Part shown: in pieces, positions 1-12,347 of the stretch | How the letters are laid out: the number at the start of each line of letters is the position of its first letter | Numbering within the stretch: the stretch's first letter is position 1 | Origin: Atopsyche davidsoni | Taxonomy: Eukaryota > Arthropoda > Insecta > Trichoptera > Hydrobiosidae | Direction: 5' to 3' | Assembly: GCA_022113835.1 (NCBI GenBank) | Contig: JAILWY010000016.1 | Span: 1,553,501-1,617,500, forward strand | Length of the DNA: 64,000 nucleotides | Made by a program: the position numbers and the translations under genes | The notes under the pieces: generated by a model | Told to the model about the DNA's origin: nothing | The model's input: only the letters and a program-made list of their open reading frames with translations | The model's database searches: none

Positions 1-3000
1 AATTAACTAAATAAAATTCTCAATTATTTTTTTTTGACATAGCAAGAAAGTATATACCTTCCAACTTTTTTAACGCAATAAAAGCATGTTATATTTTTTT
101 TTATTTCAACCATACCTACACGTGTTGAACAATACTTTAAAAACGAGCATTAAAAAAAATCTTCGATAAAAACTTTTACATTATTCAATTCAAAGTCTTC
201 TCAATATTAACGTGATAATAGATAAAATCAATAAGCCTGCATCCAGCCGGTTTAAGAATTTTAGAATATTGTTTAGTTTTCACTGAACTATCGAAACGTA
301 GACATTGCTTAGGTTAGGTTAGGTATTTGACATTTATGTATTACATATTGGTATGGATATTATGCAATTATAATAAAATTAGTAAGTTTCCATTTATCCA
401 TCAAAGTTCTTAAGTTGTATTATTGTACCTGAGTGCATCGTTTGTTGTAAATAAAAGTGTTGTATGCAAAGCGGGTATGTTTTCTATTCCTAATTATTTT
501 GTAGTAGGTAGATTTATGCATAATCGCAAAGAAAGTGATGCGTTGGCATGCGACCTACTCGTACCTTACTTGACCTTCCTACCAATTTATTTATTATTGG
601 TGTTCCCTTTTAAAATGAACAGGTTTATCTTGTCTCTAGTTGAATTATTGATATTTTTATCTTTACTGGTTCGGTTGTATTATTACGTATTTCGAGTGAA
701 CTTGTCTCTAGGAAGTTGTATTTTCTCGGATCGTTTAACACCGCGAGGGAGACGTGACCCAACTATTCATCGTCCGACGGTGGCACAAAATATTTTTTCC
801 AATTCAAAGTAGAGTAGTCTTTCTAATTGAACGATAATTCTCCAGCAAAACAGCTCTGACCTATTAGCACCGAGAGTAATGTCTTCAGCAAACAACGTTT
901 CCGTGAAACGCCGGTTCATGTTCGGCCGCCGAGAAATATTCGGCACATTCTTATGTAAAACTCGAAAACTCAATTATTTTTTAATGTTACTATGTACCCA
1001 CTCGAGTTTAAGCAAATAATGAAGCTGTTATATAATCGTGTTAGGGACATTGAAAAGACATAAAATTGCAGGTATGAATTTAAAGAAAATATTACTATAT
1101 GAAATAGGTAATCAGAAGAGCAGGCAATTAATTATATTAAAAATCCCCGATGCAAACGCAAGCTCGGACTGAAGCCTCTCCCACTCCCTGCTTGTGGATC
1201 CTAAGGCCACGATGCTGTAGCCTGTACTCAACAATTAAAGCCGCTATACTTCTGAGCGTATTGATATCAAGTCTATTAGCATAATAAGCAAATGCGAGTC
1301 TTTTCACGCGACGTTAAGTTTTCACGGTCATTTTGATTAGTCGAGTCGGGCTCGTGAGTGTTTATTTTTTTTATCGTTTCGACGTTTCGGTCCTTTTCGA
1401 TGTTCCAATCACTAGACCCATCTTCAGGTAATATCCGAAGATCGGAAGTCGGCAGCGGATTTGGTGATTTCGCAAATATTCGCTTGCGTGTTTTTATTTT
1501 ACTTGTGGCCTCCGACTCTTGCAGTCCTCGGTCTCATGGTTCACTCGTTAGCACGCTTGCTATCCGATAATAGGGTCACAGGATCGCAATTGGGTAAATA
1601 ATAAGTTTTTTAAATTATTTAATTCTAGTTATGATTTTGATCAAATGTTTAATAAAATCCTCGCGCATGTTTGTATGCAATACGTTTTCAGATAATAGCA
1701 ACGAGTAAAATCGCTATCTAGTAAAAACTAGATACATCGGTTTTGCACTTGCATAGTTACAGTGACGCAGTAGCTCAATTGGTAAAGAGCACAGAACTAG
1801 TCCCTGGCACAACGGTAATGCTTCTTGTCGCTCGTTGTTCTGTCGGCTTTTCTAAATTAGCATTATGAAATGCAGCGTGTTTGGTTTTTGGTGGGTTAAC
1901 ACCGAGATTCATCTTTCGGATTATCTGAGTTTGGGAGTCTCCCGCTCGCGTGGCTGATGGCAGGCACGTCAGCTCTAGTGAGCGCGTCCACTCGATCGGA
2001 ATGCGTGCATTAGTGTACCATTAGTGAGGCGGCGGGCTGGCCGCTCAGTTTGACTTGTAACAATAATGCGCGACACGGTATTGTTTCTCGCAGCTACCTT
2101 CATACGATAACCTGATGTTCTGGGAGCAGTGGCGTTTCAATAAATTAAAAACTTAATATTAACTACTTGAATTGATGTAATAATCAATTTAATTCAATTC
2201 CGAAAATATATTAACAACAATCATACACTTTTTGGGCGATCAATACAAATGAAAGGTTTTATATGCAAATCGATTATTTTTAAGTTGTAACGACAATAAA
2301 ACCTGTATGAGTCAAAAATGTATAGTAGGTATTAATTTAAAAAAATATTGGTTTTGATATGCCTCAACAAAAGGTAATTTTTAGAACTATCTTTTCAAGT
2401 AAAATGTATTCGTGTATCACGTATGTAATGAAGTTTTTTCCTTCTGTTTTGTCAAGATCAAGCACACGAATAATAGTTTTAAATCATGAATATATTTTAA
2501 ACGATGCGTAGACTATTTTATTCAGTAAATAAATTATCCGGAAACTCGGGAAAAAAATCACGCGTGCCACTGAAAATGAAGTTGTTCACAAGCCATCCAT
2601 TCCCAGCACAAACTGGGTTTATGCAGAAACAAGGAAATTGTAAAGCAAATTGGCTGCACACACTTGAAGCGACAGCATACCGGATTGTCGAGTGTTTGCT
2701 TTGGTGAATAAGTGACATTCTATTGCCCAAAGCTTGAGCGCACAGCCCACGCAATCTGCCAAAATAATCAATTAAAAAATCGTTGCAATTATATGGGAAT
2801 TGTGTTGAATTATTCAGAGCCAGTGTTGGTTGTAAGAAGTGTCAAATTAATATTGAAGTGACAGCTGTCATGTTTGGTCGTGTAGATAATTTTAAATATA
2901 GAATTCAGTGCTTTTTTTATTTTGTTTTTTCTTATGGCTAATAAAATACATCAAAAATAAATATTTTAACATATTAATATTTTTACATCAAAAATATCGA

Positions 3001-4980
3001 TTATTATTATTATTACTATATCGGTTATTATAGATATGTTAATTTTTGAACAACTGTTCATCGACATTGTGGAATTGCAAGGTAAGTATTTTTTTTTAAT
3101 ATTTCTATATTTTTAACAAATTAGTTAAATAAAATATTATTTGGTTGAGAAATTACTTCTAGTCGTTTTTTGTCTTGAGATACCGCGTTTTACGCCACCG
3201 AGTACCAACTATATCCATGTTTACGCACATTTGCATAACTTAGTATTATAACTACCGCTTCGTGGCTCTGTGGTTAGCATACTGCTTGCCGATCATAGGG
3301 CCCCGAGTTCAAATACAAGTGTAGCAATAAGTTTTATTGATTCTGTTAAAATGATATAGTGTAAGTTTTCTGTGATTCTTCAGAGTTGCTCTCTTTTCTA
3401 AATGCTGTCTACTGCTTGCCTAAAACGCCATTCTTTCATATTTTTTCAGAGTAATGTTATTGAACACTTTTTTTGTGGGATAAATATAAAAGATAATCAC
3501 TAATTGTCGATAGTCTTTATCGATGTTTGATTTAATAAATATTTTGGAACTTGCGCGTTGGTTTAACAAACGCCTCTGCATGACACGGATTGTGAATTGG
3601 GCGATTTGGAATACAAAACATTTCGATTGTTTTAAAGATCGTGACAGTTGTATATAAATTTCGATTCGTTTACCAAATGGCAGATTGACACGTCAGTCGA
3701 GGAAGGCAGCCCGTAGATAAAAAAATACCGAACGTGAACCAGAGGCTAAGCAGGATTTAGTGGCCATATTCGATTATTGTACATTTGTATTCATCGCGCA
3801 CCAGCGGCTAACTTTTAGGGAAGAAAACGATGACACCAATCGCTGTATAAAATCTCTCGCCGGTAGGCAGGCGGGCGCAGGTATATATACAAGTTTACAC
3901 AATTTTTTTTCTACACAAACTCAATAACGAAAATAGAGGAGTCCATGTACGCCACACCTTGTAAGCCCCACAACCTGCGCGCTGAATCGGGGCATAGTCA
4001 TACACCGCATTATTTGCTAAATGAGCAGGTTCCTGAGAAAATCAGCTGCTTAAATACATTTTATTTTTATATTATTCGTTGAAGTCACAATTTAGGTGCA
4101 GCTTGTTGATGCACTGGAAGTGACGTTGAAAATCTCTTCGATTTAAATGCAAGGAAGGTCTTGCTTTCCGGCTTTACGCAGACCAGCCTGAGCGCATTGA
4201 CGGGACAAATCACCGGATATGTGGAAGAGATGCACCAGGATTATAATATTAAACATTTCCTTCACGCGTTTAACAATTCTTCACAATATCTTAATTGAAT
4301 TTATAAAAGTGTTGATTTGGTTTTGATTGTGTTCTGAATGTCTGATTGAATTGAAGAGCGATTCCAAAACACGGGTGTAATAAAAAAACTGATTTTCTGA
4401 CAATCTATCTAATTTTTTTTTCATTTAGATCTTCATTAAAATTCAATTTAAACAATGTGTTTGTTCAATTATTATGACTTATTAAAAAATAGCTCTAAAA
4501 AAAGGAAACTTAATTCAGGTATTACACGAGTGTTTGCTCTAGTTATACCCTTACCGATACATGGTATTGTTCGTAGTGGTACACTCGATCTTTTACTACG
4601 AGTTTCGAAAAAAATGTAGTTTAATGCAAAATAAAACACATTTCTACAACATCTACAACATTTTATTTATCTTATTTGTTCTATGTAAGTAATTCTTGAT
4701 AAATATTTTTTTATGCCAAGCCCCTTGGCATCACACACGGGTTTGATTTCCAACATCGACAGCACATTTTGGATGTATTATAAAAATAGACAGTGTAGAG
4801 TCATCGTCTCAAATTAAAATTCCAGTCGGTTGTCGAGCATATTATCAATTTATTGTGTATACTTATTTGGTTAAACAGAGACACTGTGCATGTTTAATAT
4901 GCGCGATGCGTCGCCGAAGCTTCCGTTGAATTAAACGTCATAAAAGGAATCGAAAACGGGCGTCGCTCACCGACGAGCTT
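1..4980. other. Intergenic AT-rich DNA, no gene recognised
   Basis: No open frame here resembles a known protein. The longest (423-812, plus) begins at TTG and is rich in hydrophobic codons of the kind random AT-rich DNA gives. Three perfect copies of the insect telomere-type pentamer TTAGG lie at 309-323. Pol III box A-like and box B-like sequences occur near 1764-1800 and 3250-3315. The block 1140-1240 is GC-richer and may be an old transposon fragment that I could not assign. Confidence 0.5.
3247..3320 (+). repeat. tRNA-derived SINE head (box A and box B)
   Basis: A box A-like segment (TGGCTCTGTGGTTAGCA) is followed about 35 nt later by a box B-like segment (GAGTTCAAATAC). Both are close to the internal RNA polymerase III promoter of tRNA genes, but no complete cloverleaf can be drawn. 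This arrangement is typical of tRNA-derived SINEs. The 3' end of the element and any target duplication were not found, so only the head is called. Confidence 0.45.
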
Positions 4981-4984
4981 CCAT

Positions 4985-5575
4985 CTACTTACACTTATGG
5001 TCGAAACAATTGTAATGCCGCCTTTACACCATTGCAAAACCAAAATATATATTCCCGATTTAACGCACTTTTATCAAGACCCAGCCGTCTTATTCAGTCG
5101 CTTGATAAAGCAGGTGTAACTTAATTGTATTTGAATGGCAAAAACTTATCAATTAAACACAAAAAACAGGTCTCCATTTTTTATACTCACGGTCGAAACA
5201 ATTGTAATGCCGCCTCTACACCATCGCAAAATCAGAATATATATTCCAGATTGACTGCACTTCCCTCAAGACCCTACTGTCTTATTCAGTTTGATAAAGC
5301 AAGTGTAAGTTGAATGGCGAAAAATAATGAAATTAAACGCAATCAGCAGGTTTCTGTTTAAATATACTCGCAATGCCGCCTTTACACCATCGCGAAACCA
5401 AAATATATATTCCCGATTGACCGCACTTTTCTCAAGACCCAGTCGTTTGATAAAGCAAGTGTAAGCAAATTGTATTTTAATGGCATTAAACGCAATCAAT
5501 AGTTTCCCATCTTTTTATACTTATGGCCGAAACAATTTTAATGCGGCCTCTATACCGTCGTGGGATTAGAAACAA
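4985..5575 (+). repeat. Tandem repeat, about 3.5 diverged copies of a 160-190 bp unit
   Basis: Four successive units begin near 4990, 5183, 5363 and 5517. Each carries the string GAAACAATTGTAATGCCGCC or a variant (shortened in the third unit), then TACACCAT..GCAAAACCA, AATATATATTC and CTCAAGACCC, then TTGATAAAGCA.GTGTAA. The third unit has lost its first part and the fourth ends early. No protein frame is kept across copies, so this is a noncoding minisatellite-like array. Confidence 0.85.
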
Positions 5576-7600
5576 TGTCATTAATGTATTATTTACGTCA
5601 TTGTGACGCAGTTAACTTCTGATGTTTACCGGTTTTAACTTCTTAAATAGGCTGAATTTCAGTGTTAAAATCCTAAAATTTAATTAGGAAAAGGTGTTTT
5701 TTTGTTGCCAATTTAGAATTGTAAACTATCGAATGGCAGATTGATTTTTGTTTCTCTTCATCATGTAGGTTGTGATTATATTATGTAAGCAATTTCAGGG
5801 TCATGCGTAGTAAAAAGAAGTAATTATATCGTAAATCTATGGGCAGACAGCTGCTACTACAAATTATTTCCAATTCCCTGAGCCTCTCCTTCTAATTGAG
5901 AAGCGACCGGTGTCCTGTGGCCTGCAATAAAATATTTTCTCACGTGAAAACTCACTTTGGAAATACCCATTCCTATTAAAGTTGTTTAATTAATTCGTTT
6001 ATCCCATTTATATGTACACAGTGAGATAAAATATACATAATTTATTTCATATTTAAACACGTAACATTTGACAATATTTTTTTACGCAATTGCTCATTCA
6101 TTCAAAAATAAGTGATTTATAAATTGTTTGATGCTTGAATAAAAAACCAGTTTAAATAAAACTTTTAAAAATAGCGAATTGCACAGCTAAAATTTTATCA
6201 GTTTAATATTTCACAATGAGTTAGTTACATGATGTATTATGAAATCTATATGATGAAAAACTTTGGTGAAATACCTGCTATTCATTTAAAAAAATATGTG
6301 AAAATGGAAAATTAATCAATTCAATATTTGTTTGAGGCAATGTCAATTAAAACTGCTCCAAAAGCGGTGCTAGCTGATGATAATTTATGTGTCGACGGAA
6401 GTCGCCGGCTGCAGCTTCTGATTTGGGCGAAGACCTCTGGGAAAATAATATTACTGAGATTACAAACTGTGTTGATGATCATCGCCATGGCCGAATCCAG
6501 ACTACTGGATTCTTATACAAGGTGTTTCAAAGCCTACGGCAGCGGCCAAATGAATGATGCCTTTTAAAATATAATCATTATTTTTTAAATTCATTTATAA
6601 TTGAATGGTTTTATATTAAAATGCTTGTGCATGGCTGCCATTCTGTATCCTGAGCGCGTCTAAAGGATCTGTAATGGAGTAGTGGACTTGGAATGATTGT
6701 AGAGGGATGTGATCTGGAAGTACGTGGGGGGGGGGCTTCTGTTATTGTTTATGTAGCTTGCTGCAGAAGGAATATCAGATCTAAACGCCAGAGCTTTGTA
6801 AGGAGAGGATTATATAATAATGCTATTGGGCAGCAGCAATACGCAGACTTTTCCTTCAAATATAAAACTGCGGTGTAGAAGGACCCACTACACTATTTCC
6901 CCCTTAAAAAACCACGAACACTGGCTCAGCATGAGTATATGCTCGGTGAAATGGTCGCCAACCTTCTTTGAGGAGGTTCGAGGTTCTGATCGAAACTAGT
7001 CATTACTAGAGGATGTAAATATATTCTCACAGAAGTAAAGCTTTTTTTTTGGGTTTTGTTCAGTGTTTGACTGTGGACATAACGAGTAACCTTCGCAGCA
7101 AGCATTGCCTCCGTCGAGACAGCAAGTTGGCGATGTTTATAGCAAACGGGCCAGTGTGGTGTTCAGAGCGAAGACGCACGTTTAACAATGCGCGGCCCCC
7201 ATCCCGAGCCGCATAACGGCTCTTCTTCTGTCACATTCAACAAAAAAAGTTATTATGAATTTGTACAAATAATAACGCCCGAATGTTCACACGGCAGGGC
7301 CGACGCGCTGAGCTGAAGAAAAAAAATATATATCCGCGCATCTTTGACTCTGGTGCAATTACTGTGATAACTTTCGTCATGAAAATATCTAACCTACCAA
7401 ATAAAATTTTAAGTGTCAATTGTAACTTCATAAGGTGCACTCATTGACTTGCAATAAACTTGTACAAACATCTTTTTTTTTTACTGTCAGCCACCGCTGT
7501 GGTACAATTTCCGGGTGTCGACAGCTGGTCTTTGATTTATAATAATATTTTTTAATATATATATATACACGCATTCGATTCATTCATTCGTGAAGGGGGA
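5576..7600. other. Intergenic DNA, no gene recognised
   Basis: This AT-rich stretch has no frame that looks like a gene. It contains one copy of a dispersed repeat (6883-6984) listed separately, and a short G-run near 6727. The frames at 6328-6567 and 6693-6878 show no family resemblance. Confidence 0.5.
6883..6984 (+). repeat. Dispersed repeat R1, copy 1
   Basis: This segment is about 80 percent similar to 15433-15530 in the same orientation. Shared strings include CTCAGCATGAGTATATGCTC and ATGGTCGCCAACCT. It is probably a fragment of an interspersed element of unknown class. Confidence 0.7.
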
Positions 7601-7849
7601 ACTTCCCAGTCTGCCGGCCCTCCCTTCTATTCATCTTTGAAATTCGTCCCTGACTAACTATGGACTGTCCTACACCCCACCTCTGCTGGACAACCTGATT
7701 GCGCTCTCAATGGAGGCCCTCCAGAAACTCATAACTCCAGGTTCGAAGGAGGAGATAATTAGGGTCATCGTAGCGATGATCTTGGGATCCTGTCAATCCT
7801 TCTCGCTCCGTAAATAGCACCCCCACGCAAATACCTGCGGATGGTGATC

Positions 7850-8625
7850 CGAGGATCCGTCCAATCCTCACTTACGCCTGCCCCATCTGGGGATACATCC
7901 CATCTGAGAAACACAAGCTTCTCCAAAATAAAATCCTCCCCTAGGCACTCAGTGCCCCGAGGTTCATCCAAAATGCCCAGCTCCACAGAGACACCAACAC
8001 CAAAAAACAACCCCACGGTGACACAAGTCACCCAGTCATTTTGAAGGCGCTGAAGGAAAATCTTCCTGTTTCGCCGATAAAGCCAAATACACTAGATTAG
8101 ACTATTTATAGAGACAGCGTCTCCGTGATGAAAAGCATAGAAAATGGTGTCTCATCGTGCTCTTCAGGTCTAGATCCTCTTCAGCGCCGTTCTTCTCTTG
8201 TCCGTGGGCTTCTCCTCAGGTCGGAACCCTGGGGCCTAGCTGGGGTAACATCTAAAGCAGTGGTCCCCAACCTTATGCCCGCGGGCACCATGACGCCCGC
8301 CGACCGTTTTACGTGTGACCTCGATAAAAAAATCATTTAAGGTTATAAGATGTTATGAAAAAAACTAATATTTAGTAATTAAACAGATCGTTATAATTTT
8401 TATACGATTATTTACTACGTATTATTTATTGTACATAAAAATATAAACAATATTTTTGGAATGAAATATTTTTTTTGCATTATATGATTATTGACTATTT
8501 CATATCTTGAAAAAATAATTGGTACCCGCCGCCCGACCGGCATTTTAGTATGTGCTCTTGAGTGCAAAAAGGTTGGGGACTTCTGATCTAAAGAGTAACA
8601 CCTAAGAAGAAGCAAGTAACGTACA
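7850..8625 (+). pseudogene. Jockey-like non-LTR reverse-transcriptase relic (3' part), interrupted by a hAT element
   Basis: Reading from 7858 gives RPILTYACPIWGYIPSEKHK, then an in-frame stop (7942-7944), then APRFIQNAQLHRD and further residues until a stop at 8098-8100. The pattern RPxLTYAxPxWG..., APRFxxNxxLHRD is the C-terminal reverse-transcriptase/thumb region of Jockey-clade LINEs. The internal stop and missing upstream domains make it dead. The likely 3' UTR runs to about 8625 and is split by the hAT element at 8258-8585; the flanks rejoin as GTAACATCTAAAGAGTAACA. Confidence 0.75.
8258..8585. mobile_element. Non-autonomous hAT-type transposon with 8-bp target duplication
   Basis: The element is 328 bp. 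Its left end CAGTGGTCCCCAACCTT is matched by the inverted right end CAGAAGTCCCCAACCTT (15 of 17). It is flanked by the exact direct repeat ATCTAAAG at 8250-8257 and 8586-8593. CAG-type inverted termini with an 8-bp duplication are the hallmark of hAT elements. There is no transposase frame inside, so it is a MITE-like deletion derivative. It sits in the 3' part of the LINE relic, so it is the younger insertion. Confidence 0.85.
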
Positions 8626-8639
8626 TATATATCCGATCT

Positions 8640-10400
8640 GACGTATCATTTTCGGCATTTTCCTTGTTGTAAATGAGAAATCACAGAAAGTCTGATAGTA
8701 AGGATCTCTATATTAAATTTTACCACACTAAGCCACAATGAAAAAAAAACTTCTTGCTTTACTAAGATTTGATCCCGGTAGAGTAGCGAGCGTGCAAGCG
8801 ACTGAACCACGATCTTCTTATTTGAGTGTTATCGTCAAATCACATTTTCTATTTAAGAATTATTGTTAACAGGCTTAAAAAATCATGTCAGTCCTGACCT
8901 GACGTTGGCTTCCATCAGATAATGAGTGTCGGTAAAATAAACGTAAGATTTGCATAAATAAGGCACGGGGAACGGTTGTGTGTACTTGCCCCTATTGGTT
9001 TGATTTTATGCGTATATATTATTTAAATTATGTTTGAGTTTAAAATAACCTATGGCAACACTTAATATTTAATAATACCGAAATCAATGTAAAATAAATA
9101 AATATATGTTTTGATTTCGCAACAAAAAACAGATATAATCCAATGGATTATAATGTATCTAATAAAACAATTCACAGATTTAATTTGGAAATTTTAGCAA
9201 AATTTGATTGTGTCATAGTTTGTAGTATTAAATTATAGAAAATACAAGGTCCTTAAATATAGAAATATAAGTAATTCCTGTTAAAAAAGGACTCCAGAAT
9301 GCTTATGGTTCATGGACCGCGAGTTTTTATGATCTCCAAAAACTTCACCCGGGAAAACACATATTTCTCGTATTAAAAGTAAACTTATAAGAAACAAAAT
9401 ATTTTTTTGAGTAGAAGAAGGAATGTATCTGACTTTTTGCATTCATTTTTTTTTTATTGGTGCAATTGATTTTATGCAAAATATTTTCAAAAAACTCGAT
9501 TATGGAGAGAGCCCCCATGACAGTTGGTCACTTGCTTACTTATAATTCACGAGCCCTTATGCTTGATAATGCCAAGTAGAGCATAAGTGAATAGTTTTGT
9601 ATTTTATAAAATTTAATTAAAAACATAATAAATATTTTTATCAAATTAATAAACGACACGCCATTTCAATGCAATCGTTTCCACGAATAAAATATTATGG
9701 TGCATTAAAGAAAACCCCGCGCCTAGAACACGTGCATAGTAAGTGACTTGAAGTAAGTTTTTTTCCCGTTTATCCGCTTCGTCGAGCTCACTGGGTGTAG
9801 GCAGCTTTGCCTGGGGCGGTGCTTGTCACGTTGGCGAGGCAATCGTTGCGTGAGAGTTTTGTAAATGACCCGTTTTGGTTCAAAACATCATAAACTCTTT
9901 CCACGCCTTTGAATCACAAAACAAAAAGGAAGATCGCTCAGCCTTCCCAGAACTGAACCGGAACTATTAAAAGTATGTCACGTTTTGTTGCATAATTTAT
10001 TTATTTTTGGGTTGAACGATAGATTTTCCCTTTGCTTAATTTATTATGCATTCTGCGCTTTTATGTTTTGTAATTGCTGTTATTACATGTTAAATCAACA
10101 GTAGAAAGTATTCGTCACTCGCGTCAAGTATTATACGCCTATGCGATAATCTTTATTAATGTGTTGCCAGAATTGTATTCAACGACTCGAAATAAAAAAA
10201 AAAAATGGGAATTCGTGTCACGTATATGTGCTGTGTTGCCAGCTACCGAATATATATATATATATATACCCTTATTTCCGTTATTATAGAAGAGACTTGT
10301 CGTTATTATTTTTATTAGAAATAAATACCCAATGTACCAGGGCCGTGTTGTGCTACGATACAGAGGCCACATTTGACATAAAGAAATATGCAATACTAAA
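8640..10400. other. Intergenic AT-rich DNA, no gene recognised
   Basis: There is no protein-like frame and no repeat with recognisable ends. Long A/T runs and a (TA)n run near 10250-10268 are present. Confidence 0.5.
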
Positions 10401-11370
10401 TATATTTCATGTCTTTATCCAAAACGCAGCCATTATAGAAGCTAGACATTCTTGTAGCAAGAGCGCAGAAACGGGAGAAGTAGCCCGTGACGTCACCGCA
10501 CCTCGAGACTAAGCAATCCTGGGGACAATATTATGCCAATTTGCTCATGTAAATAAATATAAATAGTTTAATTTCTATATTATTTAATTTAAATTATTTA
10601 CGACACAAATTATTAATTACAGTAAAAAAAAAAAATTTAATTCTCACCGATGGCACAAAAATATTTATATCAACCAAAAAACGAAAACAGCAATTCTGCA
10701 ATACAAAATTTAAATGTCAAAATAATATGCATAAATTATGATGTTTTTTTTTATTAATTTAAACTATTTTAATTTATTAAATAAATTGTTTGGAAAAAAA
10801 ATCTCTTCAATAGCACAATAATGTTTCATGTCTATTATCTAAAACGCAGCCAAAAACAAGGCTAGACTTTCAAGTATCGGGAGCGCAGAAACTGGTAGGG
10901 GTAGCACTCGCGTAGAGGCGCGCACCCTGTGACGTCACCGCGCCGAGACCATAACGTCGAAAACGTTCGCTAAACGCAACCAACGACAATAAGGCTATTC
11001 TGAATTGCAAAATATTTTTGAATTATCAAATGTTCATTTGAATGTATTTAAATATTTTTTTTAATTTAAATTATAATCAATACAATTTTTTTTGAAATTC
11101 TCACTGTATCACAAACATATTTTATGGTTTTGAAATTTAGGAGTGCAAAAAAATTAAGCCTTATCATATTTATTAATAAGTAAAATTGAAAGGTTTCATA
11201 AAAAAAAAATTATTTCAATATTTTAATGCATTATATAAATTATTTTTGAATTGTATTAAAAAATTAATGTCATTCATTATTCAAAATGTAGAGAAAATCG
11301 GAAACAATGCGAAAAATTCCAAATTTGAAAATGAGAAATTGATAAATAGAAATTCAATATTTGTGACAGA

Positions 11371-11456
11371 GAATTCCATTTTAATATTTTAAATTATAAG
11401 TAAAATACTTGAGTGATTTTTCGACATATAGATTTTTATTGGTGAACGGTTTCGCC
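11371..11456 (+). repeat. Dispersed repeat R2, copy 1
   Basis: This segment shares GAATTCCATTTTAATATTTT, then ACTTGAGTGATTTTTC, then TTTTTATTGGTGA.CGGTTTCGC with 18737-18833. It is probably a fragment of the foldback element seen whole at the second site. It lies in a spacer of the palindrome array. Confidence 0.7.
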
Positions 11457-12270
11457 AATCTTTCAAGTTGGCATTTTAAAAACAGAGTTGATTGATATAA
11501 ACAGAATGTTTCATTTGTTTCTTCAACACGCAGCCAAAATACAGGCCTGGCGTTCAATACCAGGAGCGTAGAAGCCGGAGGAAGTAACTGCAGGCGGTGC
11601 TCGCGCTCCCTGTGACGTCACAGATCTCGGAAACTTCACTGAAACCTCAACAGACCTGCGAACAGAAAATTATTCTAAATTTGAAAATCTAAATTCATAC
11701 GTATTAGTTTAATATGTTCCAGTATTTATAATAGCATTATTTAAATTTGGTATAAAAATTATTATCAATGACACGAAAATATTTCGTGTGTTGTTTATAA
11801 GCGCAGCGAAAAAACCAATTCAGGAAGATAAAATAAATATAAAAATTTCGAATGTTTCAAATGACATGTTAACTAATAAATCTATTTTTCTGCATATTTT
11901 TAATTAAAAAACTGTTTTTGTAAAATCTCTTAAAAATAATATTTTTATATTTCTTTCTTTAAAACGCAGCAAAATACGAACCAGCCGTTCAGTACCAGGA
12001 GCGCAGAAACCGGGGGAAGTAGAACAGGCAAAGGCGGAAAGCGGTGCTCGCGCACCCCGTGACGTCACTGCGTCGAGACCATAGCCTCGGAAGCTTCCGC
12101 TAAACGCATCCAACGAGAATTCAGCTATTATGGCTTGCATTTATTATCACTATTTCAATTTACAATACAAATTATTTTTATTATTCTTTCCAATTTAATA
12201 AAAAATATTTCAGGTCTTTATAAAAAATACACGGCGATAAAATTAAATCACAAAAATACTTGATTAATTT

Positions 12271-12347
12271 TTATGTGATTAAGCATATTTTTTCACACAT
12301 TGAAAAATATAAAAAAAAAATATAAAAAAATATGCTTAATCACATAA
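12271..12347. repeat. Perfect 23-bp inverted repeat with 31-nt loop
   Basis: The arm TTATGTGATTAAGCATATTT plus TTT (12271-12293) is the exact reverse complement of 12325-12347. The loop is nearly pure A/T. It could be the core of a small foldback element or form a hairpin if transcribed. It lies in a spacer of the palindrome array. Confidence 0.85.

Noticed and set aside
423..812. 129-codon frame with hydrophobic stretches
   Set aside because: It starts with TTG rather than ATG, has biased composition expected from AT-rich DNA, and shows no splice context or family resemblance.
1764..1812. tRNA gene
   Set aside because: Only a box A-like sequence is present; no box B or cloverleaf follows.
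4985..5575. CRISPR array
   Set aside because: Units are long and diverged without unique spacers of fixed length, and the genome is eukaryotic.
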